This document shows positions 21,036 to 32,299 of a DNA stretch of 64,000 nucleotides, one piece after another (the first letter of the stretch is position 1; each line of letters begins with the position of its first letter). Origin of the DNA: Gigaspora rosea (lineage: Eukaryota > Glomeromycota > Glomeromycetes > Diversisporales > Gigasporaceae); contig QKWP01000425.1 of assembly GCA_003550325.1 (NCBI GenBank), forward strand, positions 56,823-120,822. Reading direction: 5' to 3'. Under the pieces are notes generated by a model that saw nothing but the letters and a program-made list of their open reading frames with translations, was not told the origin of the DNA and made no database searches. The translations under genes were made by a program, and so were the position numbers.

Positions 21036-24011
21036 ATGAGTCGACAAACCTTTATATCTAATCCCAAGTTCGATAAAACTTACATATACAAATCTCCAAA
21101 TACTAAATATCAGCAGTTTACTAATGCATTTGCATACCATTTCATGGTAAAAAATGAAAATCCGAACCCAAGTCAATTATATATATGTGATACAGCTGCG
21201 AAGGAGTGGAAAAATATTAAAATGTTTGAAGAAACTAAAATCGATAATATAATAAAAGGATACTTAGCTACACCTATTAAATTAAGAGGATTCATCGGGT
21301 CCACTGTTTTATCTCAAAAAACAACTGTTCCGGAAATTACAGTTAGTAGTTCTCGTGCTGTGATAGCAATTCCTATAGAACAAGAAATTTCAAATAATGC
21401 ACCAGCACAAAAACGGGCAGTTTGTTCTATAGAGGCTGCCAAAACAAAAATCAAAAAGCTAGAACAAGTATATAACTTTACCTCTGATTCACAACTTCGC
21501 CGTGACTTATATAGCAGGATCACAAGTCTAAAAACTGATATTCAATCACATAAAGAAATATTGCAAAAATTAAAAAGAAATGCTGATTATCAGTCCAAAT
21601 ATCGTTTTAAAAAAGTTAAAGCATTAGAAGAACAACAAGAGGTAGTTCGGTATGACAAATGTGGTAGACCATCATACTTACTTCGGAACCCAGACTTACT
21701 GAAACATATTCATGATTCAATCGAATATGGATCAGCAGATACACAAAAACGTAAAGAAGCAATTAAAGTAAGGATTGTGAATTATTTAAGAGAAAATCTT
21801 GAAAAAAACTATGGTATCTATATGGCAAGAACAACCCTAAACAACTACCTTTTGCCTCGTCATTCCAACTCACTTGCAGCAAAGGCGCATCATCATCCTG
21901 CCTGGGTAGCTGTGGCTGCAGTTTCGTGTAATGAAACAAAGTACCATCCTGATGGCCACTATTGTCTTGCTTCTGTAAAGAGTATCCCTTAATTTGTTAT
22001 GCAGGCATATTTGCCTACAAAAATTTTAAAATTTTAAATTTTTTAAATAAAACCTTAAATATTAATTTTAGCTATATACTTTCTAAGTAAAAAAATAAAA
22101 TATTAGTTCTGTTTTATCAACTTTATTATAAAATTTTTTTAAAATTATTAAAAAACTTTGGTGTAATAAAAGTTTAAAGTTTTTGTTTTGGAACTTTTAC
22201 TATAGAAATTTTTCTTTAGGTTTTCTCAAATTTTATATGTTCCCGTCTATAAAAAAAATTTTCACTTCTAATACAAGTCTTAATTTTTACAAGTAAATCA
22301 TATAAAGTCAAATAATGAAAGTTGTCATCCTTTATATTAACTACAATATTGTATTAGAAACTATATTTTTAAAACCAATATTTAAAGAATTCGCCAAGAT
22401 ATTGTAAAATATTTTTTTGGTTAAAAAATTTCTTTAAAATTTAATATTTTTAGCTTATAATTAATATAAACTTTTGTCTTATAATATAAATTTAAATAAT
22501 TCAAAAATATAATCCTTGTTATTAAATATTATAATACCAAATTTTATTTAAATATTTTAAATGATTAAAAAAATAGATCAGAGGTATATTTATAGTAATT
22601 ATACAGGCAAATTTGCCTGCAAAGTAGTACAAAGTAAGGGATAAGACAATTTGTCAAACCTTTGCTGATTTTTCTGTAATCATCTCACAAGATGATAAGG
22701 CGAAGATAGGTTTAGGGGTAGCTGCTGTTGGTAGAACGTTTCATACCTTACAATCTTTCTCTCAACCAGTCCAATTGCCTAATCATAATTTCGTACATGG
22801 AAGTAGCCAAAAATTAATTCCTTCAGTCTATCTAATGATTAAACCGAGTGAAACTAATGATGATTTTTGGACAGGACAAGTTTCAATCATCGTTAGGCCT
22901 CAATGGTCAATCGGCACATCTTCTATTACCCACATGGAGGATCTTTCTAGTCTTGTGTTAGATAATCAATATTCTGAAATATTAAAAATAAATGGTGAAA
23001 TAAAACCGATTTGGGTGTTATTAGTTGATAGTGGACCTGATGAGAATCCCAGGCACCTTAAAAATATTGAATCATATTGCAAGATTTTTAAAAAATTCGA
23101 TTTTGATTACTTGTCAGTACGTACACATGCCCCAGGGCAGTCAAAGTATAACCCAGTCGAAAGAGGAATGGCTACACTTTCTGGTAAGTTGGCTAGAGTT
23201 GTTTTGCCGATAGATCATTTTGAAAAGCATCTTGATAGTCAGGATAAAATTGTTGATGATGAATTAGCAACTAAAAATTTTCATTATGCCGGTTCTATGT
23301 TGTGTGACATATGGAGTTAGGACCCAATTTTTGAAAAATATGTAAAAGCAACATACATTGATAAAATAACTATTCCGTTTGTGGATATTATATTTACTCG
23401 CGAGGAAGAAGATAAGAATGTTAAAAAGGGGAAAAAAATCAAATTAGCGAAATTTTAATAATGAAAAGGAACAAGGTTTTAATGAATCTACTAATACTTC
23501 TGTTCCATAGTCCTGGATAAAAAAACATTGTAGTTTATGTCAATATTTGATCAATATTAAACGTTGCACCAATTTGAGTTGCTGTGGACCTACCAGAGCA
23601 CAAGAAGCTATAGATTTTCTTCAACCCTTTGATGGGTTTCTTCCTCCCGTTACCAAAGCCCGAGATGGTCACTATATTAATCCTGTTCACCTTCTCCAAT
23701 ATTCTGAGCGATTTAAAGTTCCCGATTATGATGAACATTGTCCATCCATTAACCAAACAATGTATTCTCGACTTTGCTGCTCAATTTGCCATAAGTATTT
23801 CCCTACTCTATCGTATGTGGCAAAGCATAAACGTTTACAGCATTCATCCAACCGTAGCAAGGCTAGAAAAGAACCAGAAATTTCAGAATCAGTTGCAGAA
23901 TTTGTTATAATTTCAAATTCTGCAACTATGGAAGGTTTGGACCTATTATTCTTGCAACAAAATGAAAGTTATTTGGACGAATGTAGGGAATGCTTTTCAG
24001 ACATGGAGTAA
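21036..24011 (+). pseudogene. DD-E transposase with C2H2 finger, inactivated copy
   Basis: The start MSRQTFISNPKFDKTYIY aligns with the start of the intact 730-residue protein encoded at 49775-51967, and similarity continues to the end. Preserved landmarks are QDDKAK near 22690, LLVDSGPDENPRHLKN, HAPGQSKYNPVER near 23130-23165, and a C-terminal finger CCSICHKYF...KHKRLQH. The frame is broken by a 657-bp insertion (21985-22641), a stop after LCDIWS at 23318, and a frameshift between about 23450 and 23545. The putative catalytic acidic residues are all still present, so the damage is to the frame rather than the active site. The homologous spacing of all motifs makes the family assignment safe even though the superfamily is unknown. 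Confidence 0.85.
21985..22641. mobile_element. AT-rich MITE inserted in the transposase pseudogene
   Basis: The inverted ends are TCCCTTAATTTGT and, reversed, TCCCTTACTTTGT, each followed by the palindromic CAGGCAAATTTGCCT-like word. TA flanks both sides (21983-21984 and 22642-22643); an AT duplication one base over fits nearly as well. The transposase sequence stops at LASVKS on the left and resumes at DFSVIISQDDK on the right. The interior does not code. Confidence 0.75.
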
Positions 24012-24191
24012 AAAGTTTTTTTAAGAAAAAAAAAACTGACCTGAAGTGTGCTACAGAGAAAAAAGTCATAAGAATTCTTGTAGCACTTATGCACGTAATG
24101 TATGTGTAAAGTGGCGTATTATTTATCTACATTATTATGCTATTCATTATCTTAATAAGAAACTAGGTACATATTTTCAAATATACTTTTT

Positions 24192-24302
24192 TTTTTTTTT
24201 CCAACAAAACCCGAGTTCGGCTTTTGTTAGTTATATATTATTTGCGAAAGGGCTTTATATATAACCAACAAAAGCCGAATTCAGGTTTTGTTGAAAAAAA
24301 AA
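24192..24302. mobile_element. Foldback MITE, about 110 bp
   Basis: CCAACAAAACCCGAGTTCGG pairs with CCGAATTCAGGTTTTGTTG across a short loop (around TTATTTGCGAAAGGGC), with T and A runs at the outer ends. It lies just downstream of the transposase pseudogene. Confidence 0.65.
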
Positions 24303-24902
24303 CAAGGAAAAATTATTGTACATTATAAAATGCTATTTTTCACCCAATTAGAATTAAATAATCATGTAAATGCATTTTTGACAGCTGCAGTCTGATTAAG
24401 ATCCAAAGAAGTTTGTGAAGTGTTTTTACAAAGCGTCTCCACTAATATTTTACTAAGTTCTGAATTAAGGATTATTGTAAAGATTCAAATAATAATTTAG
24501 AGTAGTGTTTATGCAAAGAGCAATCGCCAATGCGTTTACTCTAATATTAGAGCTAAGAATTCAATGTTGTATTGTTAAAAAAAAAGATTCCTTGCACAAT
24601 TTTACATCAATGGATGAGGAAATGAATAATTCACCCAGTTGATGGATAAATTATTTCATATTACAATATGTTAAAAAAAAATTTAATTTTTCTTTTATAA
24701 CGGCATTTTAAAAAGAAATTGATGTCATGATTTTTACTTCGATTAATAATGAATAAAATTAGTTTTATACGTTGTAGATCAAATTTATCAAATGATATTC
24801 AAGCTACATTTAACGTGACGTTAACCATTTTTGAAAAAAGAGATGACAAACCACACAAATTCGTTTTATAGATGTACTAAAATTTGATTCACTTTGACAA
24901 AC
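24303..24902. other. Gene-free stretch before the BTB fragment
   Basis: AT-rich and without a convincing frame. The last 100 bases could be the upstream region of the BTB gene fragment that starts at 24903. Confidence 0.4.
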
Positions 24903-25070
24903 ATGTCAACCAAATTTTTCGAGAAACTTTCTAGTAATTTAAACCAACTTCTTAAAGATAATGACAAATATAATGTTATTATTGAAGTTGGTCAAGCTCC
25001 AAATATTCAAACATTTAAAGTACATTCTATCATCCTAAATACTCGATGTTTATATTTTAAAGATAATTAA
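24903..25070 (+). pseudogene. BTB/POZ domain protein, N-terminal fragment
   Basis: A 55-codon frame begins MSTKFFEKLSSNLNQLL and continues DKYNVIIEVG, FKVHSIILNTRCLYF before a TAA. This is the characteristic start of the large BTB/POZ (often BTB-TLD or BTB-kelch) family of Glomeromycotina: a short helix, then the YNVIIEVG strand and the F-x-VHS-x-IL motif that begins the BTB fold. A complete BTB domain needs roughly another 60 residues, and no continuation is visible after the stop. It is therefore a truncated gene or a captured fragment inside the decayed transposon. The ATG context and early frame are intact, which suggests a recent origin. Confidence 0.75.
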
Positions 25071-25201
25071 GTACAGTTACTTGTACCTCTATGTGGCGCA
25101 TCAGATAAGTTGCAATTACATTGTAAGTCAATTCCACAATACAAACATTTTTGACAACTAAAACATGTTCCTTTGCGATATTTTAGCTTTGTTTCTTGAT
25201 G
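25067..25201 (-). pseudogene. Short cysteine-rich reading frame, unassigned
   Basis: On the minus strand an open stretch without an ATG reads YRKGTCFSCQKCLYCGIDL then QCNCNLSDAPHRG and ends at a TAA overlapping the BTB stop region. The C-x2-C-x2-C-x2-C spacing followed by C-x-C suggests a zinc-binding knuckle. Upstream is a TGA, then GYNG. It may be the last exon of a degraded host gene or of a transposon protein. I do not recognise the family. Confidence 0.3.
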
Positions 25202-25878
25202 TCAGCCATTATAACCAAGTATTAAGGAATATTTAAATAAAGAGTAAGAAATTATGTTTGTCGAAAAAAAGCAAAATATCAAAATACTGTATATAAGCTT
25301 TGGGAATGACGCACTTTTTATATATATGATTGTTGATCGAAACTATGATTGAAAGCATAATTTAATATATCAAATTTACATAAATTCTAAATTTGAATTT
25401 TTTATTAAGAATCACAGAGATTTTCCGCCATCATCACCGTGAAAATCACAGAGTCACACTTTATTGCAAAGTGCTATAAAATGCAAGATCACGTGGGGAC
25501 ATGGGGAAATTGGCTAAGCTAGCTAAGTTGATAAAAATTTATCAGCTTAGTCTGGCCGATAAATTTAGATCGACCAGAATCACTATAAGACAGTATACAT
25601 ATACGTATGATTACATAATAGACCCGGGTCTTATACTTTATCTACATTATAGTATATCTGATATCTGATATATAGTACATATATATATTATATATGGGAC
25701 ATAAGACATTTCGCACCCCCTTCCCCCCAAAATATTACGTAATATCTGGCACCACCCTTATATAGGTCATATTTGGATTTGACAATTTTGGCTCAATTTG
25801 CTAAAAACTATAAATCTATATTTTTTAATTACCAATCCGGATAAGATCGGTACTATAGCTATATTATTACCATATTTG
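25202..25878. other. Transposon end and flank before the MULE
   Basis: No gene. It contains the right end of the decayed transposon (to 25757) with its C tract and ATTACGTAAT palindrome. The short stretch from 25780 to 25870 resembles the repeat near 29920-30000 and 30600-30690 (CAAATTTGCTAAAA, GACCTATATA words). Confidence 0.5.
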
Positions 25879-26200
25879 GGGGTCGTTTAAAGCCTGGCAC
25901 CTCACGAAATCACCCGAAGCACGGGAAATCACGGGAGAAGCGGGAATCCCGATTTTTTTTCGATAATCTAGGTAGAATCTACAGCAACTTTTTTTTCGTG
26001 TTTTTTTCCTACTGTACTTTTTTTTTTTTATAGAACCTTTTCTTTTTTTTCACGTACGATAAGTGAGAAGTTAACAAGACTTTTTTTTTCTTATTATCGT
26101 TACGAATATTTTAAACGTTCTGCTCACTGTAGTGATACGATATACGATAAGTAGTGTTTTTTGAAAGCGCAATCATAGTGCCGTTTTTTTTTTTTTTAAT

Positions 26201-28653
26201 ATGGCGGGTAACTTTGTTGAAGGAGAAGGGAATGTGTTTGAGGAAATTGAAGTTGACGAAGGTGAAGAAATTTTGGTGGAAAATGAAAAGTCTATTTATG
26301 AAGAAAATGAAGTGGTTGTGTTGGAGGATAGTGAAGGGGAAAACGAGGTACAAGTAATATCCGCAGCAGATGAAGCACCCGTAGCATATGAAAGGCTCAA
26401 ATTTTATACATCACAATCTACAACTCCTGATCAAAGGCGAGCACTTCTCTTTAATGTTGACGAACCATTTGAAGTATCAATGGATGAATTCGATAATGAA
26501 TGGTGGCCGTTTGTTACAAATGTGTGGTCAAGGTTCAGCTATAAAAACCACAATAATGGTAATTCTTGGAAGGCATTTGCATGTCGGTTTACGAAGCATA
26601 ATCATTCAAGTAGTCGAAAGGAAGGAATTCCTGTTGAAAAGCGTCAAAAAATGAAGATCCGTCCACCCAATTCTCTGCTCTGCGAAAATCCGAGTATTAC
26701 GTTTTGTTAATGCACAAAAAGTGCAGGTAGAAAGATATAACAAAAGTTCTGATCATACACACACACTTGGTGAAAGTGAAAAGCTAAAGCGCTCGGAAGC
26801 GGTACAGAAATTAGTTGAGGAAGAAGCGGCCAAAGACTATCCACCACCTGCTATCACGAATGCAGTTAAAGAATATGCGATTAGGGTGTTGGATCTGAGC
26901 TCAAGTGTTAAAGAACTAAAACGTCCTGAGGTTACAAACATTAAATACAAAGTTTGTGAGGTGCAAAATGATAATCTAAGAGGTAATAATATTAAAAAAA
27001 ATGATATAAACGAAAGCGCTCTTTTTTTGAAAAACAAGGGTTATCATGTTGAATATTACGCAACTCCTAGTCGGGCTACTTATGGTCTTGTTTTAATACA
27101 TACTCTTAAACTTGTCAAACTCGAACGATATGGATGGTTAGCACTAATTGATTCGAACCATAAAACCAACAAGTAAGATTGCCGCCTGTTTACCTTGTAC
27201 GTTCGGGATACATATAGCTGTTGGGACGTTGGCGCCCATTTTTTTGTTGAGAAAGAAGATAGTGACACAGTCTAGGATGCTTTAAAAATAATAAAAAAAT
27301 TTGGTAGTCGTTGGAAACCTCGATATATCCTTGCCGACCAAAGCCATGTTGAGGCCAATAGTGTTGCGAAAGCATTTCCTGGTCTCCCGGGTGGTGAGCA
27401 AGAATGTGCCGTGATTTTTTGCAAGGTCCATGTAATGCGGGTATAGATGAATAAAATATATGAAACAAAGGCCAAAGGAAAAATGATTCAAGCAATGCAT
27501 AAAACTACAAAAATCGGATGTGATGACCTTATCAAAGAGGCAATAGATTCATGTCAAGTTGCCGGCATAAAAAAATATATCAAACGAAATTATCAGAATA
27601 GTTCGAATCAATGGGCTTTATGGGCTCGACAGCATTCACCACTTTTATTACAAGTGATTTCGACGAATGCCCTAGAATCATACCATAGTGAATTAAAGAG
27701 GACGACGTCATCGAGCTATGGTTTAATAGGTATAGCATGAAAACTGTTTTATTTAGGCGATTTTTTTATTTTTTTTACAAAAAAAACAAACAAAAAAAAG
27801 CTGGATCTTTTTTTTCTTTTAACTGTAAAAAAAAAACAAAAAAATGTAAAAATTTATTTATTATTTTTTTTTTAGCACGAAAATCGTGTTTTTATTTAAC
27901 TTGTGTGCTGACTTTTTTTTTTTTTTTTAAAAAAAAAGTCGGTTTTTTTTTTAAACAAAATATTTTTATAAAAAGAAAATATGTTGTAAAAATTTTATTA
28001 CTTTTTTATTAAACGTTATTGACACAAAAAAAAAAGAAGGAAAATTTTTCTAAAGTGTTATTCTATTTATATTAGGCGCATGTAATAAAATCATTAACCT
28101 GGATATAAAAAAACGTACCGACGCAGAACATGTGGCATTTGAATTCAGAATTAAGCGGATTTCGGTTGTTGGTATTGATGATGAGATTCTTGATCAAATT
28201 CATAAGTTCCCATTTCCAATCCAACAGTTAATCGTCGATGAAGCTTGTGCCGTTGAAAAAAGGGTTGAAAAAGGTAAAAAATCCCCCGGTTTAACTTCGC
28301 CTAGATATTCCTGCTTGTTCTTTCGTCAGTACTTACTTCCTTGCCAACATATGTTTCACGAACATATGTATAGCGATAAACAAATATTAACTTTAAATGT
28401 GTGGGAACAATTTCAAAATATGTTTGTGGAAAATGGTTTCGAAATATACGAACGTCGTGAATTAGTAGAAATAGAATTGCCTGAAAAAACTGAAGCTGAA
28501 AAAGCCGCTGATAATAGGCGTTCGATTGTCAATGAATTAATAGAAAGAACCCGAAATGCATACTGGAAAATGGAGGATGAAGGAAGCCCACTAGAAAAAT
28601 CTGAATTTATTATAGATTTAAGAAATTCTTTGAATCATATTTTAAATAAATAA
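26201..28653 (+). pseudogene. MULE transposase, pseudogene with a retained intron
   Basis: Starts MAGNFVEGEGNVF with an acidic N-terminus, then a DNA-binding-like part (SWKAFACRFTKHNHSS). The MULE core follows: ALIDSNHKTN near 27150 (first Asp), ILADQSHVEANS near 27335 (second Asp), CAVIFCKVHVM near 27405, and LESYHSELK near 27675 (Glu). The C-terminal SWIM-like zinc motif is SCLFF...LPCQHMFHEHMY near 28315. Defects are a one-base frameshift near 26672, a TAA after DSNHKTNK (27174), a TAG after EDSDTV, and a TAG after KVHVMRV. Removing the GT-AG stretch 27730-28075 joins SSYGLIG to ACNKIINL in frame. The last 150 codons are open. Confidence 0.85.
27730..28075 (+). other. Predicted 346-bp GT-AG intron in the MULE transposase
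   Basis: The exon ends ...TTAATAG, the intron begins GTATAG and ends TTATATTAG, and the next exon begins GCGCATGTAAT. Splicing gives G-L-I-G-A-C-N-K. The body is T- and A-homopolymer rich. The Met-initiated frame 27737-28012, full of Phe and Lys, lies wholly inside the intron and is not a gene. Confidence 0.7.
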
Positions 28654-28800
28654 TATAATAAATAAACTTTATTAAAATATATTAAAACTATTACATAATT
28701 AAAAATTATAATTTATTTTACTGAGTTTCGTTAAGGTTAGGGTGAAAATTCATGTTAGGGTAAGGGTAGGTACGGAACAGTATTACTTTACCAACAGCAC

Positions 28801-28895
28801 ATTTAGCCGACATCACGTCATGTAACGACTTATTAAAAATATATAACCCACAACTAATAAAATGCTAACCCTAACCTATGTGATGTCGGCTAAAT
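28801..28895. repeat. Hairpin, possible mini-MITE
   Basis: ATTTAGCCGACATCAC (28801-28816) pairs exactly with GTGATGTCGGCTAAAT (28880-28895). CTAACCCTAACC lies in the loop side and GGTTAGGGT upstream at 28735. It lies in the non-coding 3' part of the MULE. Confidence 0.65.
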
Positions 28896-29934
28896 GAATT
28901 TCGAAGTGAATGGCAACGGGTATTAGCGGTATCATAATTGGGATTCGACATATAACTTTATCTACTCCAGCACGAAATTATACATCATAAGCAAAAAAAA
29001 AGACCATTCCCAGATCTTAGATGCAAAAAACGTTAGTACATGCTAAAAAAAGTTAGCAAGAAACAAAAAAAAAATTTAGTACTTCGGTTCTATTCTCAAT
29101 TCCAAACTGAATCCACTAGTGTGAATTAGTAGCCGCCAAAGTTAGAACCCTATTTCCGGTTTAAAAAAAAAATCAAAAACAACAAAACAGAACTACAGTA
29201 CTATAAATAATAAACGAATGAATAAAAAAAAAAGGAAATTAGCACTTATCTTCGGCTATAGTTTCTAGTTTCTGCCAAAATTCAGAACCCGTCAACGGTC
29301 CACTTTCGCATTCTGATAAAAAGAACTTAACGATTTTAGTTTTTGCCCAAGTTCAAATCCTAGATCTAAGGAGAAAGGTAGTTGCTCTTGTTGAAAAGAG
29401 ATTAAAAATAACAAGAAAAAAAAAAAACCAGAAACTTATCAAACCGTGAAAGTGTGTACTTGAAATCTAGATCTCGACAAACTTATAACGTATTAGAAGA
29501 AAAAATAAAAAAAAAAAAATACCAGTAGTATAAAAAATCAGATAATATAAATAATATGTGTCGCGTTTAGTGGTCAAGGTAGATTCTACGTCGGGTTTCA
29601 AAAATCCGAGATAACCTGTGTTCCGTGATTTCCCGTGCTTCGGGTGATTTCGTGAGGTGCCAGGCTTTAAACGACCCCCATATTTGGAATTGAGGATAAA
29701 CAAATATATAAACAATATATTAGTAAATCTGTTTTAGGCCTAATAAAAAGTTTTTTTTGTACTAAGTAAATATTATTTTTTGATATAAGTTAAGTTGTAA
29801 AGCAGGTTCTTTTGCATCTACTAGTAAAATTTCATAAAATCAGACCAGTAGATAAGAAGATATGAGTAAAAACGTCTTTAAAATTCTTTAAATCATATAA
29901 AAATTTTATATATACAGTTCTGATCCAGATTTTG

Positions 29935-30690
29935 TACTACCTTGTTTATATATTTGTTTTGCCCCAATTCTAAATATAAAAAAATTGCCGACCTTATCTG
30001 GATTGGCAATTAAATAACTTTTGATTCAGTGATCAGAATTGAATGAACTTTTTTTGTTAGATGCGCCTCACTAAGAGCTTCATTTTTTAAAAAAAGTTTA
30101 TTCAAATTGAACTACTGAATCCCAGGATAATTGCTTTTTTGCTTTTCAAATTTCAGGGGGTTTAGCTAAAAACTTAAAATATAACCTCTATACTAGATAT
30201 CTGGGGTTCTATATATTCTTTAAATTTTAAGTAAAATAAAAATATCTTGCTAATTTGATATATAGGGGAGGTCAATAGAAATGGAACAAATTTATCTAAT
30301 AAATTTGTCACATTTCTATTGACTTCACCCCATATTTCTAGGTACTAAACAAGTTTACTTAGTGCAAAAAGTTAGAATTAATTTATAGAAAATTTGTGAA
30401 TTATAAAATTTTACAGGATCCCAGATATCTAGTACAAAGATCATACATTACATATTTTAGCAAAAACTTCTGAAATTTGAAAAGCAAAAAAACAGTTTTT
30501 GGCAATTATCTTGGTATCTAGTAGTCTAATTTAAATAAACTTTTTTTTAAAATGAGGCACATCTAATAAAAAATGTTTATTCAATTCTGATTACTAAATT
30601 AAAAGTTATTTAAATAAATATAGTTTTGTTATTTTTAGCAAATTAGATCAAAATTGGCCAAAATCCAGTTAAGACCTATATAAAAGATGT
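29935..30690. repeat. Large imperfect inverted repeat with satellite remnants
   Basis: Bases 29935-30220 are imperfectly repeated in inverse orientation at 30410-30690 (shared words include CAGAATTGAATAAAC-like, GCTTTTCAAATTTCAG and ACTAGATATCTGGG). The spacer holds satellite-type words and a 67-bp foldback element at 30265-30331. No reading frame is supported. Confidence 0.6.
30265..30331. mobile_element. 67-bp foldback MITE
   Basis: GGGGAGGTCAATAGAAATG pairs with CATTTCTATTGACTTCACCCC. ATA occurs on both sides. Its GTCAATAGAAA arm resembles the TTCAATAGAAA arm of the foldback at 52728. Confidence 0.7.
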
Positions 30691-30830
30691 CTGGGGCCCT
30701 AATTTTACTAATTAATTCTAGCTTTATGCACTAAGTAAACTTGTAAAAAACTAAAAAATAACTTTGATGCATTGTTAGCAAATTTTTTATTAAGTAAATT
30801 AATCTTCATTAATTAACAATTTTATTCATA

Positions 30831-31521
30831 ATATCAGAAACCGGAGCTGAAAAACTAAACGATAAGACCTTCAGAGGATAGGGTCTACCAATCTGGTCAC
30901 CGTAATTGCACCGAAGGAAAAGGACCTATGTTTTTGAAGTAGGTACCAGAGGAAGAAAAACTATAAAGCATCTAAAGCCAGGTAAATCGACACTTTCAGG
31001 CTAACTAGATTGGAAATTTGGGAAGTATCGGAGAAAGAGCGGTAGAAAAGTAATGGTGGATAATGGGGTTAGAGCGAACCTTACAAGGGCAGAAGTGGTA
31101 ACATTAGCAGTTGCAGAGTATCCCCTGACTGCAAGCATTGGTCTCAGTAAATGTATAAGTTACTGAAGTATTAGTAATACCTGTGTGGGACAGGGAATGC
31201 TCTACCAAGTCTTCCGCCAAAAATAACAGAACCAAAAATACCTGGCTGGGTCCTAAGGACAGTGGATTAGTATCCAGAACTGACTGACTGGCTTATGTAA
31301 CAGGCCTGTTTCAGTATTACAGAATGGGTTGGCAAGAAGGACAGGGATTAGAGAGTTTAAATAAGCAATTTCCTAGTTGGGTTGCAGGTATGGCAGCTAG
31401 TATAGAACTTTTGGGCAGACTATTTAAATTAGATAACCAAAAGTTGTACATGTAACTAGTTGTATTCTTGTCAATGTAACAAATGGCGGTAGCCCCTATA
31501 GAAACAATGATGGCCCTAATA
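30831..31521. other. Compositionally different stretch without a recognised gene
   Basis: This stretch has visibly more G and C and fewer homopolymers than anything around it. The + strand has only short frames (for example MGWQEGQGLESLNKQFPSWV at 31322). The 96-residue minus-strand frame at 31317-31607 runs into the Tigger end and has no known motif. It may be a decayed gene or the inside of an unrecognised retroelement. Confidence 0.35.
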
Positions 31522-32299
31522 CAAGTTACTTTCATTATAGTGAAGACCTCAGGCTGTAAAAATTTCTTTACTATATCGAGAGATTTACTATATTGAAAAT
31601 CTCTCAATATAGTGAAGTTTATAATTAAACAGGCAAATCTTCACTATATCGAGAGAAATAATAAAGTTTTCAAAAAATCTATTATGCCCAATCTTATTAT
31701 AATTATTTTATTACCAATTACAGCACCAAAATACTATTAGGGGGTTTTATAATTAACATATTTTGAGAATAAGTGGGCGTTTAAAAGATTCTACTTCTAT
31801 TTTAATATTCTGACACTGTGAATTAAATAAATACACACACTAATAAAGTTAGCTTTGTTTTGATAAATATTTACCAGTAAACTATTGTGTAAATAAGTCT
31901 ATACGTTAAAAAAATAGAATGTATGTATCACATATTTTGAAGTAAATACGGCACTTATTTGTTTGAAATCGGATACCAAATCATTAATTATGAAACCCTT
32001 ATTGGTGTCCTTTCTGAAATGCCAATTAGTAGTTCCACATAAAGCTATAGAACGTTAGCATTTATTAATAGATCCAAAGAAATAAATTTTTTTTCCTTTT
32101 TATTGAAGTAAAGCATTCAGTTTATTTAAAATCCAAAATAAAAAAAATTGGAAAAAAAAATCTCCCTTCAAATTTCTTAAAGCTGATTAGCACAATTCCA
32201 ATCGATATTAAATTGAAAATGAAAATTATTGTCCAATCAGTTTCGTCAACCAATTTTCTGCTTTTGCTTCACTCGTAATCTTCTAATTTCACTCTAAAT

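Larger units (their letters stand above)
18507..25757 (+). mobile_element. Decayed second copy of the TTA-duplicating DD-E transposon
   Basis: The left end GGATAGTGACAGATATTACG (after TTA 18504-18506) and the right end, reversed GGGTGGTGCCAGATATTACG (before TTA 25758-25760), form diverged inverted ends. The left subterminal region (TTTACTATAGGG then a C tract then CCAATCA) matches the transposase-upstream end of the intact copy at 52988 in detail, and the transposase pseudogene has the same relative orientation. At 7.25 kb it is about twice as long as the intact copy. It holds two TA-flanked MITEs, a foldback element and a BTB fragment, so parts may be later insertions. Confidence 0.6.
25879..29678 (+). 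mobile_element. Mutator-like element (MULE), complete but inactive
   Basis: Inverted ends start GGGGTCGTTTAAAGCCTGGC and are identical for 56 bp before diverging. They are flanked by CATATTTG on both sides (25871-25878 and 29679-29686). Inside is a degraded MULE transposase in + orientation. Length 3800 bp. The perfect ends contrast with the several stops in the gene, so the copy may have been moved in trans by a relative. Confidence 0.9.

Noticed and set aside
27737..28012. 91-residue Phe/Lys-rich frame
   Set aside because: It lies inside the predicted intron of the MULE transposase and reflects T and A runs.
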